DNA of 64,000 nt from Synchiropus splendidus (GCF_027744825.2 NC_071334.1:64764937-64828936); one strand, 5' to 3'; positions 1-12,200 are shown, counted from the first letter of the stretch. Notes: generated by a model from the letters alone, not told the origin. Program-made: numbers and translations.

Positions 1-599
1 GTTGAAATGATCACGCATGAGTCTGTAAGACTGCGACTGTAGGAGACTGGAAGATTGTGGTGAGACATGATTTTTGCTGCCAACAGGATCTAGTTTTTAT
101 GTTTAAACAGCTGCGCCATTCAAACAATAATAAATGAAACCTCAGTTTTAGAAGAAGAGAAATCTGCTCACGTCCTGTATTTCTTAGACACATCTTACGC
201 AGCTACTGAATCACATAAGGCAATTGAAAAATATTTACGTCAGCTGAATATTCTAAGAGCCGATACAGTTAGACAAGGCTATATTACTGTAGAGTCAATA
301 TCTGAACTCTGTGGAGGAAGGTGCCACGGGAAAACCCACAAGGAAACTGAAGAACTAACCACTGTGGGCTGCACAGTTATTCAGACATTTGCATCAATAA
401 ACGGGTGGCAATGGCAATAAAAATGACACTGTTTTCTTCATCTGACAAATTTTGGATTATATGAAAAAGAAAATGGCCAACACGAAGACTAGTAATTCTT
501 GAAGATAACCTGAATAAACTTCAGAAATAGTTGACATTAAATTCAGCTATATAACCTGTCACTGTAAACATATGTAGTATTATTAATATGTTCATTATT

Positions 600-1255
600 G
601 TGGGCTTGTGAGTGTCACGGACCACACAATCTGTTCAATTTGGTTTGGACTGTTTGCTGCTCCTGCCTTTTTTTGTGCCTCTCTTCCAGGATTGGGAGTA
701 TTTTTCCCGCCACAGACACACACACACACCTGAAGCCAATCACTATCTGAACACCGGCCAAATGACAACCGGCGCCAGTTGGTCACATGCTTTCTCCCTG
801 GTATGACCTGTCGTGTTCATCTCGACATCTTGGATGATTCCTCTCCGGACCGTGGACATTTTGCCATGCGATTTTCGTTCCTGAGTTTTACTGACCTTTT
901 ATTTTCCAGCGTGTCTGTGCCTGATAACCTGGTTCCTCTTCCCTCAATGCTGTAGACTTTCCTTGTTTGTCACATGCTCATGTACTTGTTTGTTGGACTC
1001 TGTCACGCTCAACGACGCTTGTTGAATTTATTCAGTTGTTTGTTCTGCATTTGTTGGTTTGGACTCTGCCGCCATCTTGTGTTTTTGAATTTTCTTTGTT
1101 TTTCTGGCCTTCTGTTTGTAATAGTATTAGTTTGTTTTTGTATTCAACCTCCTTCGTGATTAGAAGTTGAGTGTGTTTCGTGTTATTAAATTTATTGAAC
1201 TCAACCTCCAGTCTCAGTCTGCTGCATGTGGGTCCTCGGACTAGGTTCCTTAAAG
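600..1255 (+). repeat. LTR-like retrotransposon remnant (tentative)
   Basis: The block opens near TGTCACGGACCAC and is T-rich on the plus strand. It ends with an AATAAA-like stretch (attaaatttattgaactc) and a segment reading ctgcatgtgggtcctcgg, a layout I associate with 3' parts of fish Ty3/Gypsy-type LTRs. No polymerase or gag coding is nearby and no second LTR copy is visible, so a solo LTR is the simplest reading. The boundaries are uncertain and I see no clear target duplication. Confidence 0.35.
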
Positions 1256-1792
1256 TGAGTCCCTTTCAAAAACTGTCGATACCAAAGTATTTATTTTAAC
1301 AAACAACTGCAAGTTTGTTTTTGAATCGAAGTGCTAAAGAGTTAGCTGGTGGCACACCGAATGTATACACACTTACTTACAGTATCACAGGCAGACGTGC
1401 AGTACATGCTGCAAAGTTGGTCTGAGGCCCTTTGCCACAAATGGTGGTAGCAAAACCAACATATTCCATCTTAAACAGGGGGATCCAGCCAAGGGGCAGA
1501 AATATGACTCTCAATGAAGCACATTGTGGAAGACATGTTACCCACAGAGGAAGTGAGTCCGTTTATCCACTTGCTGAAAACTATGGAAGTGAAGTTCCTC
1601 TGCCCCATTTGAACAACATTATTTATGAGAACAATAGCGGAGAACTGCAGGAGGGAGTGTTGACATGTGGTGACAACAGCTGGAACTTTAATTGCAGGAG
1701 CTGTTGGTCAAATAAAAGCAAAACAAATTTTGAGTTATTTGTATTGACTGCTTTCTTAGAATATCTGAAAGTAAATTAGTAAAAAAAAAAAA

Positions 1793-1869
<77 letters not shown>
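1793..1869. repeat. (GT)n(TA)n microsatellite
   Basis: A run of GT dinucleotides (about 1793-1808) passes directly into about 60 bp of uninterrupted TA. The ORF over it that encodes alternating Y and I is a translation artefact. Confidence 0.97.
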
Positions 1870-1872
<3 letters not shown>

Positions 1873-3245
1873 AACTTTTTTAAGATTATAGTTTTGGGCC
1901 ATAATGCCCAAAACCCAAACTATGTGCTTTCTAATATTTGCCAAATCGACTTATTCCTGTGATCAAATACTTCATAGTGTACAAATTTTGATAAAGTAAA
2001 ACTGTCTCGAGGGACGGCCTGATCTTGATGTCATACATCAGGTCAGCAGGAGGGCCCATTCTTTATGCCACTGTCTTTTCACATTTTAGCTCAGCATCTT
2101 CCTCCATAGTTGCTGTGCCCAGTTACTCTTGACTTTCTCCAGACTCTTTTGTATTCGCCTGTCTTAAATCAATAGTGTAGTTCTCCATTCTTTGGTCTTG
2201 TTTTTCTGCCTGACTAACATGGGATCTGAATTCAGAAACGGCATGATGTCCTTAGATGGTCTGCTATAACTACACTCTGTCTAGTACAACTTCAAAAGCC
2301 CAACTTTTTGGTTCACAGCCTTTGGCATTACAGCTTTCCAATGATCACGGCCAGCACCTATCAAGCAAAGTGGCTCCCGCTCAAGGGCACTGACATGGTC
2401 ACACCACTGATAAAACCCTCAACCAAGAGATTATCTGTCCATTAACAGAGCAATTACAATGTATGAAAATCCAGTCTAGCCTCTGTCCCGCATCTCGAGA
2501 CAACGTTCCAAGGGAGATAGTCCTTTGTTTGCTTGGTGCCCAGAAAGTGCCACCTCATCAAACAGTCGGCCAGCATTCAAAGTCATCTCACCTTGAGGGA
2601 AGTCGGCCAAACCAAACCAATTCCTGGACACTCTCACTCGCAAGTTTGCTCAGCGAGCGCGGATCTGCCAGCCTGTGCTGGGGAAAACATGCATTCCGAA
2701 ATATGCGGCCAACAAACTGTCACTGCCTCCCAGCAGCAAACAATGTCACGCAAACAAAAGCAGCTGTGTTCTTCGAGAGACGCCCAATAAGTCAAGGCAG
2801 CTCTGAACAAGCAGACGTATGAGGATTTGTTAAAATGCCCTCCTAACCATTCACATTTTAATTATAAATACATCGTGATCCAATGATATATATATATATA
2901 TATTTATATTTTTATATTTTTTTTTAAATTTTTTTTTTATCTGATCATCTGTTTTTGTCTCATCCCAAAAAGACCAGTTTATTGAATGTGATATGAGGAG
3001 AAATATTGTTGACCTGCCAATCACTTGCCACCACAGAGGTAGGAAGTGATTCCTGGGACCAGAGTGAGTCACAGGAACTGTTGCTACATTTGAGCAGAGT
3101 TGAGAATTGGTTGATAGATGGAGCCTGGCTGGAAGCGAGCAGGCCGCAGGAGGGGATTCAGCCTTTGATGGAACAGCAGGCACTAACTTTGACCATTTCG
3201 TTTTATAAAGCATTTTCAGAATTTGAGTTGCTCTTTCCATCGTGA

Positions 3246-3311
<66 letters not shown>
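3246..3311. repeat. (TA)n microsatellite
   Basis: About 60 bp of perfect TA preceded by a short GT run. It abuts the left edge of the dispersed repeat at 3312-3664, which has another TA array on its other side. Confidence 0.97.
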
Positions 3312-3313
<2 letters not shown>

Positions 3314-3664
3314 GACATGAAAAGAGCTATAGTTTAAGTAAGTTGATATAAAAACGTGAATATAGTTCTTTTACAGCATTGTGATTTATTGTGCTAGTGT
3401 CAAACTGATTTAAAATAAACAATATTTTGTTGTTTGAATGTATGTATGGCTCCAACATTTGATTCAGTAATATTGTAGCAGGTGCTTGGGGGTGTGGCAC
3501 TGAATAAACTACACACAGAACTTGACCTGTGACTCCTATTCCTTTGTCCTGCCACAATATACCAAATTCATTCAAAGTGAAAAATTTGGTTTCTTGTGGC
3601 ATATATTGTGGCAATATTCTTAGACCATTAAACGATTTATTGAGATTAATTAATCACAAATTCT
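3312..3664 (+). repeat. Dispersed repeat, copy 1 (second copy at 36936-37250)
   Basis: This block aligns with 36936-37250 over its whole length. Shared strings include gtgatttattgtgct, ttttgttgttt, taccaaattcattcaaa and ttgagattaatt. Copy 1 carries two extra segments: 83 bp at 3474-3556 and a 12-bp repeat of tatattgtggca near 3600. I do not recognise an encoded protein. (TA)n arrays on both sides suggest insertion into, or birth of microsatellites at, its ends. Confidence 0.8.
3474..3556. mobile_element. Putative 83-bp miniature inverted-repeat insertion nested in a repeat
   Basis: The segment begins tgtagcagg and ends cctgccaca, which are inverted copies with one mismatch. It is bracketed by atat on both sides, while the empty copy of the host repeat near 37140 has a single ATAT between gtaat and accaaattc. 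This is the arrangement left by a small terminal-inverted-repeat element with a 2-4 bp target duplication. Only one copy was seen, so a deletion in the other repeat copy is possible. Confidence 0.5.
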
Positions 3665-3677
3665 GTATATATATATA

Positions 3678-3721
<44 letters not shown>
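3665..3721. repeat. (TA)n microsatellite with one interruption
   Basis: TA repeat of about 56 bp with a single tc interruption near 3679, at the right edge of the dispersed repeat. Confidence 0.96.
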
Positions 3722-3722
<1 letters not shown>

Positions 3723-6290
3723 CTGCTGTCTCCAGGTGAAGAGGGATGAAGTACCTCCTGCAGCTTCCGTCAGTGATGGTAGAAGGTGAGAAAAAAACAA
3801 AAAAAAAACTAACACTTACCATTCACTCAAAGAGTTTGATGGTCAGCCCCCAATTATGTGCCACAAAAGACTCACTTTATTGAGTCATAAAAGTCTTGCT
3901 TATGGCGGGTTGCACTCGTTAAAGTACAAATGAAAATGAAATATCCTCCCCGTTTTCTTAATTTCTACTCTCCTGGAGACAATAGAAGAGCAGGAAAGGA
4001 CACAAGACTCTCTTAAGAGCTTTCAAGGATTAAAACTTGAAGTGACTGAAAGGAGGCATGACAGAGTGATAGTGCAGAACAAAACAATAAAGAAAGTCCT
4101 CCATCATCCCTGAGAGCATCACTTCAGTTTTTTAAAAATTATTTTGAAGTGTGTTGCCAATGGCAATCTGATCATCTACAGTGTATATTTGAAAAAAGTA
4201 CTAATCGAACAATGTAATCTTGTGCTATTTTAATACAGTAGTTCTTCACAGGCAGTTTATAGCAGCGTCTTATAAATACAAGTACATTAGTGTTCTAACT
4301 GTGCTAGTCACCTGCACAGGGCAATGCACTCCTCTGACATACGGTATTTTGGCAGTGAATCTCTGAGATTTTCCAGCCCTTGTGCAGAAGCACTCGCACT
4401 ATTGTTGCCAGTCGACTGAGGGTAGATGCTGGAGGGTTTCTGTCCAGCAACCACCTACTATTGGATCTACTAAAGAAGGTTCAGAAGGTGAAGAAGCCCC
4501 TGTTTAAGATCGCTATTTTGCATTTTTCTTGTGTTTCAGATTCCTATTTTAAAATGTATTCATGTCAAATAAAATCACTGTTTGAATAATCTCATGGTCG
4601 CTGTTCCCTCCCGCGAGTGCAGTCCAGAAATGACAAGATCATGAGTTTCATTTACACACACAAAAAAAGATCAAGTTAATTTTTGAACTACATTTAAGTG
4701 CCTTAAAATCGTTCAGTCAACAGGATGTTGGACAGTTTTTGGACATGCCATTGTATTGGTTCACATTCATGTCCCGCACACCCCCCAAGAAAAGTACCTT
4801 CCATATTTTTCATGTTTAAAAAAACATTTTATCAAAGGAAATACAACCAACCACCGTGGATTACTGAAGGACAAGTGGACTTGTTCCAAACCACAGTGGC
4901 ATCTCAGCCACGCGGAGGTGAGGCGACCCTGGGGAAAGCCTCTCAGTCATGCCATTTAATGAGTTTGGCATTCGTTCAAAGAAAGTGCAACATTAGCACG
5001 GAGCCTTAATATCCAAGTGAGGTGGAAACTAAAATAAAAAGTGACCTGTTCCACCTCTGCGATTATGAACGTAATTTGGCAAGATAGGCATCTTTAAAGT
5101 AATAGGTATTTCACCTTAACGTCTTGCTTTATTCCGTTCAAAAAAGCAATTTCCTTTGACACCGTAACCTTTTGATATGCTGGTGCAAAGGCGTAGGTAT
5201 GGAATCTTAAGTGGGCTCTGATGAGTCATGATTTTGGATAAAATCACTTTATCATTAAGTGAGAAGGCAGTTTCCATTTATTTTCATCGACTGAAATTGA
5301 TCACCATCATTTATTATCATTCGCTAAAATATCCACAGGCTATGTAAACATGAGGACATTGAGTGGCAACACAGTTAAAAACAGTAGTGGCATTTAAACA
5401 TGTTTTTTTTAAATTATATTTTATTTAAATTAAGACAAAATGTGATTTAGTTTATTTGTCAATTGCCAATTTTGAATAGCATGTTGTTAGATACATCGAA
5501 GAGTAGAACAGTGGAAGCTCTTTTGGTACCAGTCGTAAGAAGCTAGAGTTCAAGACAAAATTGGCTCGGAATCAGCTTGTCTGAAAAACAACACCACTTC
5601 AGGCTCTGGAATCGCATCAATTTGACACATTACCGTCCAAATACAAGATTAGCATCGCTGCTTATTTACTCCCTCAACATCCGCGCCTCCATTTAAAATC
5701 ACACGAGCAGGTTAATAGAATCAGCCAAATCTCATTCGCTTCTCTGGGCTTCTATTTTACACAGCGAAGCAGCCGATCCTTTATGTACGTATTTCATCAC
5801 AGCATCGTGAGATACTTCATCCAAGACATCAGTTGGTGTAACCTACATATCCCAGTATTTTATTTTAAAAAGACAACATAGATTCCAATCGCTCAGTCGG
5901 GAACCAGATATTAGTGCTGTTTATTAAAGAACATAATTCAATGAGTGTTGCTTGATGGTGTTGTCTAGACCTGACTCAGACAGACTTGCCTCAGATGCAC
6001 ATAACTAGAAATAAAGTTTCCGACTCAAGGCCTACTTCCTGTGTGCCTAGTTTTTGGCTGAGCAGCCCCTGAAAATATGCATAAATATGCAGTGTGAAAT
6101 GATCATGTATCATCTACAGAGTTATTTTTTTGGTTGAATTAGAACTTGAATTTGTTTAAAACTGAATGCAACTTGAGAACAGTGTTGCACTAAGTGAGAT
6201 CCAGAAATGTGCTTTGATGACGTTGCAAGACTCCTGTCGGCGGATTCATTTGGTGCAGGTAAACAAGCGCTTCAGTATCAGAGAAGAGAT

Positions 6291-6378
6291 GCTGAACTGT
6301 TGTGCGGTAGCTGGATGTTCTAATGAAGCCACTGAGCGTGGAAGCCTGTTCACCCCAAATGATCTAGCGCATCATTAG
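6291..6378 (+). pseudogene. Possible THAP zinc-finger N-terminal fragment
   Basis: From an ATG at 6291 the frame reads MLNCCAVAGCSNEA and then stops about 15 codons later. A methionine followed closely by CCAV.GCSN is the typical start of THAP DNA-binding domains, found in THAP genes and P-element-type transposases. The rest of the C2CH domain is not readable (no AVPTIF-like end), so this is at most a decayed fragment. The resemblance is short and could be chance. Confidence 0.35.
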
Positions 6379-8324
6379 AAATAGGAGAAGTAACTTAGAA
6401 GAACTGGGGAGAAGAGGCAACCATCGGTGTCGTTGGTACTTTGCCACTATTCTTTCATTGCTGTACAGGAACCTTTTGGCCTGAAAGTTGTGAAATTAAC
6501 TGCCTTAAACACCCACGTTTTCAACATAAACAAAACTGAATATGTTATTGACGCTCCGGCGAGCAGCAGCACTGTCAATACTTGCCAGGAAATTAGTAAG
6601 TTAAGTTTATTTACATGCATTATACATATTGTACTGTTGACCTTTCTTCAGAGAGCATAACACCAAGTTCATCTTCATCTCTGTTCACCATTAAGGGGCC
6701 GACCAATGTTCAGACTCAAATTCTGCCGAGGGAGTGAATAACAATAAGTCCGTAGTTTACTCGCACTTCTCCCTCAAAAATGGTAGACAATCCTCATTGC
6801 TATTGCTTGTGGCCTTCTCCACTCCTGAGCCAGTTTACAGAGTTGTGAGGCCTCCAGTGATGTCACTAGACTTCGGCGATCTTTGCTATGGCGACCAAGC
6901 ATCACACGCATTTTCAAATGCCTGGCAAGTTTGTCCACCATCATTCCAACTAAAAACAGACAGCAGCTGTTATAAAGGGACCAGACTGAGCCCCTATGAT
7001 AAATAATACATGTATTACCTTCAATAGATAAGCAATTTTCTATAAAAGGATTCATTTCAACAATATTTCTGCAGATTTTTAGACATTTATGACACCTGAT
7101 TTCCTCCTCCAGCTGTTCAAGAAAATATATTGATCAATTTCCGATTCAATGAACTGAGCAAAAGCGATATAAAAAGCTAACAGCAAGTTCAAATGGAACA
7201 CAAAAATTCGGTTTGAAAATGAATGTATCTCTAAGTTAATATGGGGTGAAATTATTTACACATCACAAAGCACCTGAAGTGGTTTTGATGGAAGGTAAAG
7301 GTCCATATAACGTTTGTGGAGAAGTTGCATATAATAAAAGCAATTGTATTTAATGTGAAGATCAAATTTATCTTCCATATCATGTTCTAAATTAAACATT
7401 AGAGCTCCGCCATTGTTTAAGTGCTGGAGAAGATCAGCACTGACTTCAATGAGACCAAATCAAATGTAGTAGAAGGGTTAAGTATGAACTTCTGATGCTG
7501 TAGAAACCCATGCCCTTATGCTGCTTATGCTAATGTGATGCTGCAACAGTCTCATTTCATCACATTTGTGCAATGCTATGGCCAAACTAGAAAGGCATAT
7601 CGCGTCTCTATAAAAATAGACAGAGCACAATTAAATGAATAAAACAACTTCCATGACTAAAGAATTGGATTTCCTCACAGCAAAGTGCCTATTGTTGACA
7701 TTCAAACGTCGACCTCCTGACAGCGGACCTTATAGGAGTCTTTCAATGTCCATTATATAAATCATTTTTTTAAACTTTGTAAGTATTAACTTGTCAAGAT
7801 AGAGTTTGCATGTACACTGTCTTGAAAATCGTGAGGATACATACATGTTTTGAAGACAGAGTCCAGCACCCAGGCTGTTTAGTAAACATTCTCAGAGATG
7901 ATCCGACAGCTCTTTGTCTCCACTGCCAGGACAGCAGTCAGAGGTGCAGCACGCAGCAAGGGGAGCACACAAGCGGGGTCCGAAAGTGACAGGAATGGCC
8001 ACACTGATACAAAACAAGCTTAGCACAGATATGAGTCGGACTTGTCAAGTACTTTTTCCTGGGACATTAGGCCATTTAAATGCGTCAACATCACCATGAT
8101 GCAGTTCATCTCACGCAGTTCAGTGGCCTAATGTTGTGTGAAGCCTCATCCACGCTTCAGACAAAAATGGACCTGGCGTGAGTCACAGCTACCAGAAATA
8201 TGGAAATACGGAACTACCCCAAGCAGATTTCTTTTGAGTCCGGTGTAACATACATTTTTAGAAGTCATAGTGATATTCAAAATATAAAAAACAAACATTG
8301 TCCTATATAGCAGTGTTGTGTACC

Positions 8325-8645
8325 TAATTCAAGGTAGAGCTGTGAACAAGAACACTTTGAGGGCCTGAGACCAAGTCGAGCACAAGTCCTATGACGGGGA
8401 CGAGACCAAACTGAATTCAGAATACAGACAAATAAGTTTATTAGTCATATAGCCACACACGTATTGCTTTCCACAAAAGAAAGGGTGGGCATTTTCCCAA
8501 AATAAATAAAGAATTCAAACGCTTTAGTTGCAACAAAATAGTAATTTGTTCTGTATTCAGTCTGGTCTTAACTTGGCTTCAAAAGTCTGAAGGTCTGACT
8601 GACTTGGTGTCTGGATGCCCTGGTCTTGGGCTCCGGTTAGGTGGT
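8325..8645. repeat. GAGACCAA-type dispersed repeat, copy A
   Basis: It has imperfect inverted arms: gaccaaactgaattcag near 8411 and, as reverse complement, gaccagactgaatacag from near 8565. Similar strings recur at 32920-33200 and 44360-44540. No coding potential; probably a non-autonomous DNA element or foldback repeat of unknown family. Confidence 0.55.
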
Positions 8646-9432
8646 CTTCACCACACCATTACTTGTCAGTTAAGTGTGTCTCATTTTTGTGCATGAAACA
8701 TTCATGACTAAATGAACTTCTGAAACAGGTGTTATAAACATTTCGAAGTTGAAGAAGAATAACTGTGGTGATAGATGAGGCGCATGCACCTCTGAACGTT
8801 CACAAAGGCATTACATAAATCACACAGCAACACAAAATTTCCAAGAGCAAAACAATACATGAGTGAGGTAAAATCTAACCATAATTGTATGCTAGAATAT
8901 CTTTTCAGCCTGCACATGGCTCCGCGAGGAAATAAATTCACTCCTGAATACTGGATTTATTAGTGTTCCCGTAGAGGTCTCATCAGACACTGACATGGAA
9001 TTAAGTGACTTGTGAGTCTTCCTTTAAAAGAGTGCATCTTCAAGTGACTTCTCCCTTCACATCTGAATCTGACCAGATATGCAAAAAGAGGCTCTAACTA
9101 GGTGGAACATTCGGACTTCTTCCTACCCACTGTCTACTTATCCGGGCCTTGCTGTGTCAACCTTCATAGTGACAGTGTCACTAGCAAGCAATCTGTCACC
9201 ACTTTAGGCTTAAATATTTCAACAGCCTTAAAAAGGGAAAGTGCTGAAGCAGCTCTGGGTGAATCCCACGACTTAGCAATTAAATCTCCGGAGAAGTCTC
9301 GCCGACAGTGTTGATGTTGACTCAGGAGCTTTCAGGAAGAGGTTAAGCTCCCGCAACATAACCATTTTTCCCATGACTGATAATGAGAGCGTGCAAAGTG
9401 AAACAGGTTAACTTTTCAGAACCCTCTCTTAC

Positions 9433-9586
9433 CTGTGACTGACAGCTCCGTGGTTCTCCGTACGACAAAGTTCCCAAACTGCAATTCACAAGTGTAATTC
9501 CCAATGTCATCTTCTCGTACTTCCTTAATAGACAGAGTGTCCCTCCTCCGTTCAATGGTCTGTCTCCACTGCTTTGGCTTGCATTC
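9433..9586 (-). CDS. il1rapl1: IL1RAPL1-like receptor, exon encoding the second half of Ig2
   Basis: This 154-nt exon follows an aaatacag acceptor and ends at a gtaaga donor. It begins in phase 0 with ECKPKQWR directly after WYK of the previous exon. It then gives [19 protein letters not shown], the Ig2 cysteine in NYTCEL (also a sequon), and [12 protein letters not shown], the family's linker into Ig3. One base (g) of the next codon remains, so it ends in phase 1. The true frame is too short and lacks an initiator, so a simple ORF scan misses it; longer ORFs over the same bases are shadows. The next exon, expected to start the third Ig domain, should lie at lower coordinates, but I could not find it between 1 and 9432. 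Confidence 0.9.
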
Positions 9587-11171
9587 CTGTATTTAGAGAA
9601 CGGAGTTTAGAGGCATATTTATTCCAAGTAGATCATATGTTCTATACCCCGGGTGGGCAATTAAGTTTCCATAGAAACTACATGTGGTGAGGGGACGTCA
9701 AGCAGATGGAAAGAAGACAATCTATCTTAAAAGTAACTTAAAAATTGTTACTTAAACATAAAATAGTGTCGTTACACCAAGACAATATAAGCCTAAATGT
9801 TTTTTGGATTATATATCACCTCACTAAATAGATATAAATAAAATAATATCCTAAATATTGGAATATCTTTGAGACAGAACTATGGGGAAATTGTGTAAAT
9901 ATTCTATTTTCTTCCGATATCTTTTAGTTATTTATCTTGCGGGACATATTGTTATGACCACTGTTGCTTGCTAAAGGAATGCCACTTAAAAAGAATAAAA
10001 GGAGGGGAAGAAGAATACAGTGAATGATAAAGTTGTTCTCTGTATAACTCAGGAAGGCTGCATATATCTGGGCAAAGGGCCACATGTGGTCCCCGGGCCG
10101 CACTTTGGCCACCTCTGTTCTATATCATTTATAGTTTATTATAGCACACCACAAACATGAAAGCAACGAGATAGAAAAGAGTTTTCCAATATGGCAAGCG
10201 ACAGGGATACAGGTGTGGCGTGTAGATTCTTGGCTGCCGCCTCCTTGGGGAACCTCAGCAACCCAAAATAAAGCAAAACTACAATATCTCCTGAGTCAGG
10301 GCCTCTTTCTCCCCCCCGTTTGCTGACACAGGAAAACCTCCAAACACTGGAGACCATTATTACACACTCTATTACAGCTGAATTCTCTCTTCTGTACATA
10401 AATACGGGAAGTAAATCAAACCTCAGACTGAAGGGGAACCACAATTCAGATCATTGGATTGAACTGGACTAAGAAGTAGCGTTGCGCAGTATTTGCTTCC
10501 ACAAATCAATACTTATATCATTTTTAATTGTGTATAGCAACTTTTACGATTACATTATGTTCCCTCTTCTGCGATAGATAAAAGGTCTGGTGCCGTATTA
10601 TATACCACCTGCCTTTTCCCAATTCTTCCTCTAACAACAGCCAAATACAGAAAACACAAAGTGCATGGGTGACATTAGAGACACTGAACCTTGCAGAAAA
10701 ATTTTGAATCCATCTTTTTCTTTCTTCTAGTCTGAACCAACAAATATAATTAAACCAATAAAAATACAATTAAATCGAGGAAATAAAAATTCTATATAAA
10801 GTATGCACCTTGAACACCAAAAAAACTAGGCAACTAAGTCAATGAATATAAAGTAGTATTTGGACTGAAGTCTCAGGGACATAAACCAAGCTTTTATGGG
10901 CAAAAAAATGGTTCCTAGATTGTTGGAGTGATTGTAGGGTGTTTTGTCACAACGGAGTTGCCGTACAGAAATGTGAGCGCCTGGCTTTGGCAGACTAAGC
11001 GAGTGAATCCAGTGGCAGTTAGAACCGTTGCTGGATGAAAAAGTGCTGAAAATTATAGTGAATCTCTACCAGAAAGGTGTCCTAACATCAAGTATTGCTA
11101 GTTCAATATAGGAGCAGAAAGTTCAGAGAGGTTCCAAACAAACGCAACAGTCAGTGAGGTGCCTGTCTCAC
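9587..11171 (-). other. 1.6-kb intron between the two Ig2 exons
   Basis: This short intron has a gtgaga donor next to 11172 and an aaatacag acceptor next to 9586. The 470-bp hAT-like element at 9648-10117 fills nearly a third of it, ending about 60 bp from the acceptor. The remainder (10126-11171) is AT-rich and shows nothing I recognise. Confidence 0.85.
9640..10125. mobile_element. Non-autonomous hAT (Charlie-like) element with target duplication
   Basis: Element 9648-10117 (470 bp) starts cccgggtgggcaa and ends ttggccacctctg, whose reverse complement cagaggtggccaa matches the hAT Charlie-type terminus. Just inside the right end is gggccacatgtggtcccc, a familiar subterminal motif of this group. 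The flanks are ttctatac (9640-9647) and ttctatat (10118-10125), an 8-bp duplication with one mismatch, the length hAT transposases make. There is no transposase ORF, so it must have been mobilised in trans. Confidence 0.75.
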
Positions 11172-11358
11172 CTTGTACCACTCGATCTGAGGCTCCACTC
11201 CTGGCTGTACGTAATCCTCAATCCCAGTGCATGTGATGTCTTTGCTTTTGCTCAACTCTGCCTTCTCAAAGAACCTCATTTTGGAGTTGTAGCAAAGGTC
11301 TGTGTCATTCTCCGCCACCGTGAGAGACATCGACACTTTCATGCAGTATGTGGAATTC
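11172..11358 (-). CDS. il1rapl1: IL1RAPL1-like receptor, exon spanning the Ig1/Ig2 junction
   Basis: This 187-nt exon lies 16.6 kb downstream of the Ig1 exon in transcript order. The acceptor is ttgcag; the first base (g) completes the arginine codon left open by the previous exon, giving [20 protein letters not shown]. It then runs 62 codons and ends exactly after WYK at a gtgaga donor (phase 0). It carries the last strands of Ig1 and the first half of Ig2: NST and NDT glycosylation sequons, [17 protein letters not shown], a core cysteine in DITC, and IEWYK with the Ig2 tryptophan. SMSLTVAEN recalls human IL1RAPL2, whereas NSKM and KAELSKSK recall IL1RAPL1. The exact phase match to both neighbours shows that the three exons belong to one transcript. 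Confidence 0.92.
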
Positions 11359-11737
11359 CTGCAATGACAGAAAAGAAGAGACAAGTCAGCGTTTTATTAC
11401 CCCTTTTCACACAGTTCATTCCATTACACACAATAATCCAAATAACGACCACAAGCTATCTGCTGTTTTCCCAACCGCATCGTAATCTGGGCTGCATAAA
11501 CAGCATTCAGCCGAGATACTGAATTTGAATTGTGTTGAAAAGCTTTTGTGGCGGCTTCATCCTCCATCAAGTCGTTCGTACACCCTGCAAGAATGGGACT
11601 CGTGTATTCAGCTACTTCCCTTGCTGCTTATTAACTCTGCCAAAGAGGTGATGTTTTTCAGTGTCTGTCTGCTTGTAAAATAACTGGAAATATTTCAGGA
11701 AATGATGACACATGGAAAAGGAGCAGATGGTTATGGT

Positions 11738-12200
11738 AAATTCCGGACTATTGAGCACACCAGAATATTAGCCGCACCCACTACATTTAAGAAGGTAAAT
11801 AGATCTTGTTCATACACAAGCCGCACCGGTCTATATGCCGCCGGTGCAGTGGTGCTGTCTGCGCCGTAGAAAGGTCAGTGGTGCACCTGGCTTAAAAACG
11901 CATGAAGATTACTTCTACGCCAGTTTTGAAGACAGTTTTCCCCCACGTGTCCGACGTTCCAGCATCACAGTCGGTCTCAGCTGCTGCTTCACTAGTTCCT
12001 CATGAGATCGGCTGATGAGCTGCGGACACAGCGCATTTTGAGCGCTTTAAGGTCAATAATAGGCCTTATTATTTTGGCAGCAAGATGCTCTGTAGCCGGC
12101 AATAAAAAACTGTAAAAAAAATCTATTAGCCAAGTCATTGTATAAGCCACAGGGATTGGTCTGTGAGAAAAAAAGGAACGGCTTATAGTGCACCCTATAC
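11738..12200. repeat. Degraded DNA-transposon-like repeat with AAGCCGCACC motifs
   Basis: Near the left end is attccggactattgagc, followed by several forms of ataagccgcacc (agccgcaccc, caagccgcaccgg). Inverted forms (cggcttatagtgcacc) lie near 12180. This pattern is common in vertebrate non-autonomous DNA elements. Ends and target duplication are not clear and there is no coding capacity. Confidence 0.5.

Larger units (their letters stand above)
1..9432 (-). other. Intron following the Ig2 exon (incomplete; continues beyond position 1)
   Basis: This is non-coding intron by position. It holds an LTR-like stretch (600-1255), long (TA)n arrays at 1793-1869, 3246-3311 and 3665-3721, a short one at 2886-2903, a dispersed repeat (3312-3664), a possible THAP-like fragment (6291-6378) and a GAGACCAA-type repeat (8325-8645). 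In 1-600, 1260-1790, 1870-2885, 2905-3245, 3722-6290, 6380-8324 and 8646-9432 I see only ordinary AT-rich DNA. The 115-codon ORF at 1432-1779 has no recognisable domain. I looked for the expected YWMKGEKF motif of the Ig3 exons on the minus strand and did not see it. Confidence 0.75.

Noticed and set aside
1432..1779. 115-codon plus-strand ORF
   Set aside because: No recognisable domain, and it ends at a microsatellite; treated as chance.
8650..8680. Possible Ig3 exon start (LTDK on the minus strand)
   Set aside because: The next codon is a stop and there is no suitable acceptor or continuing homology.
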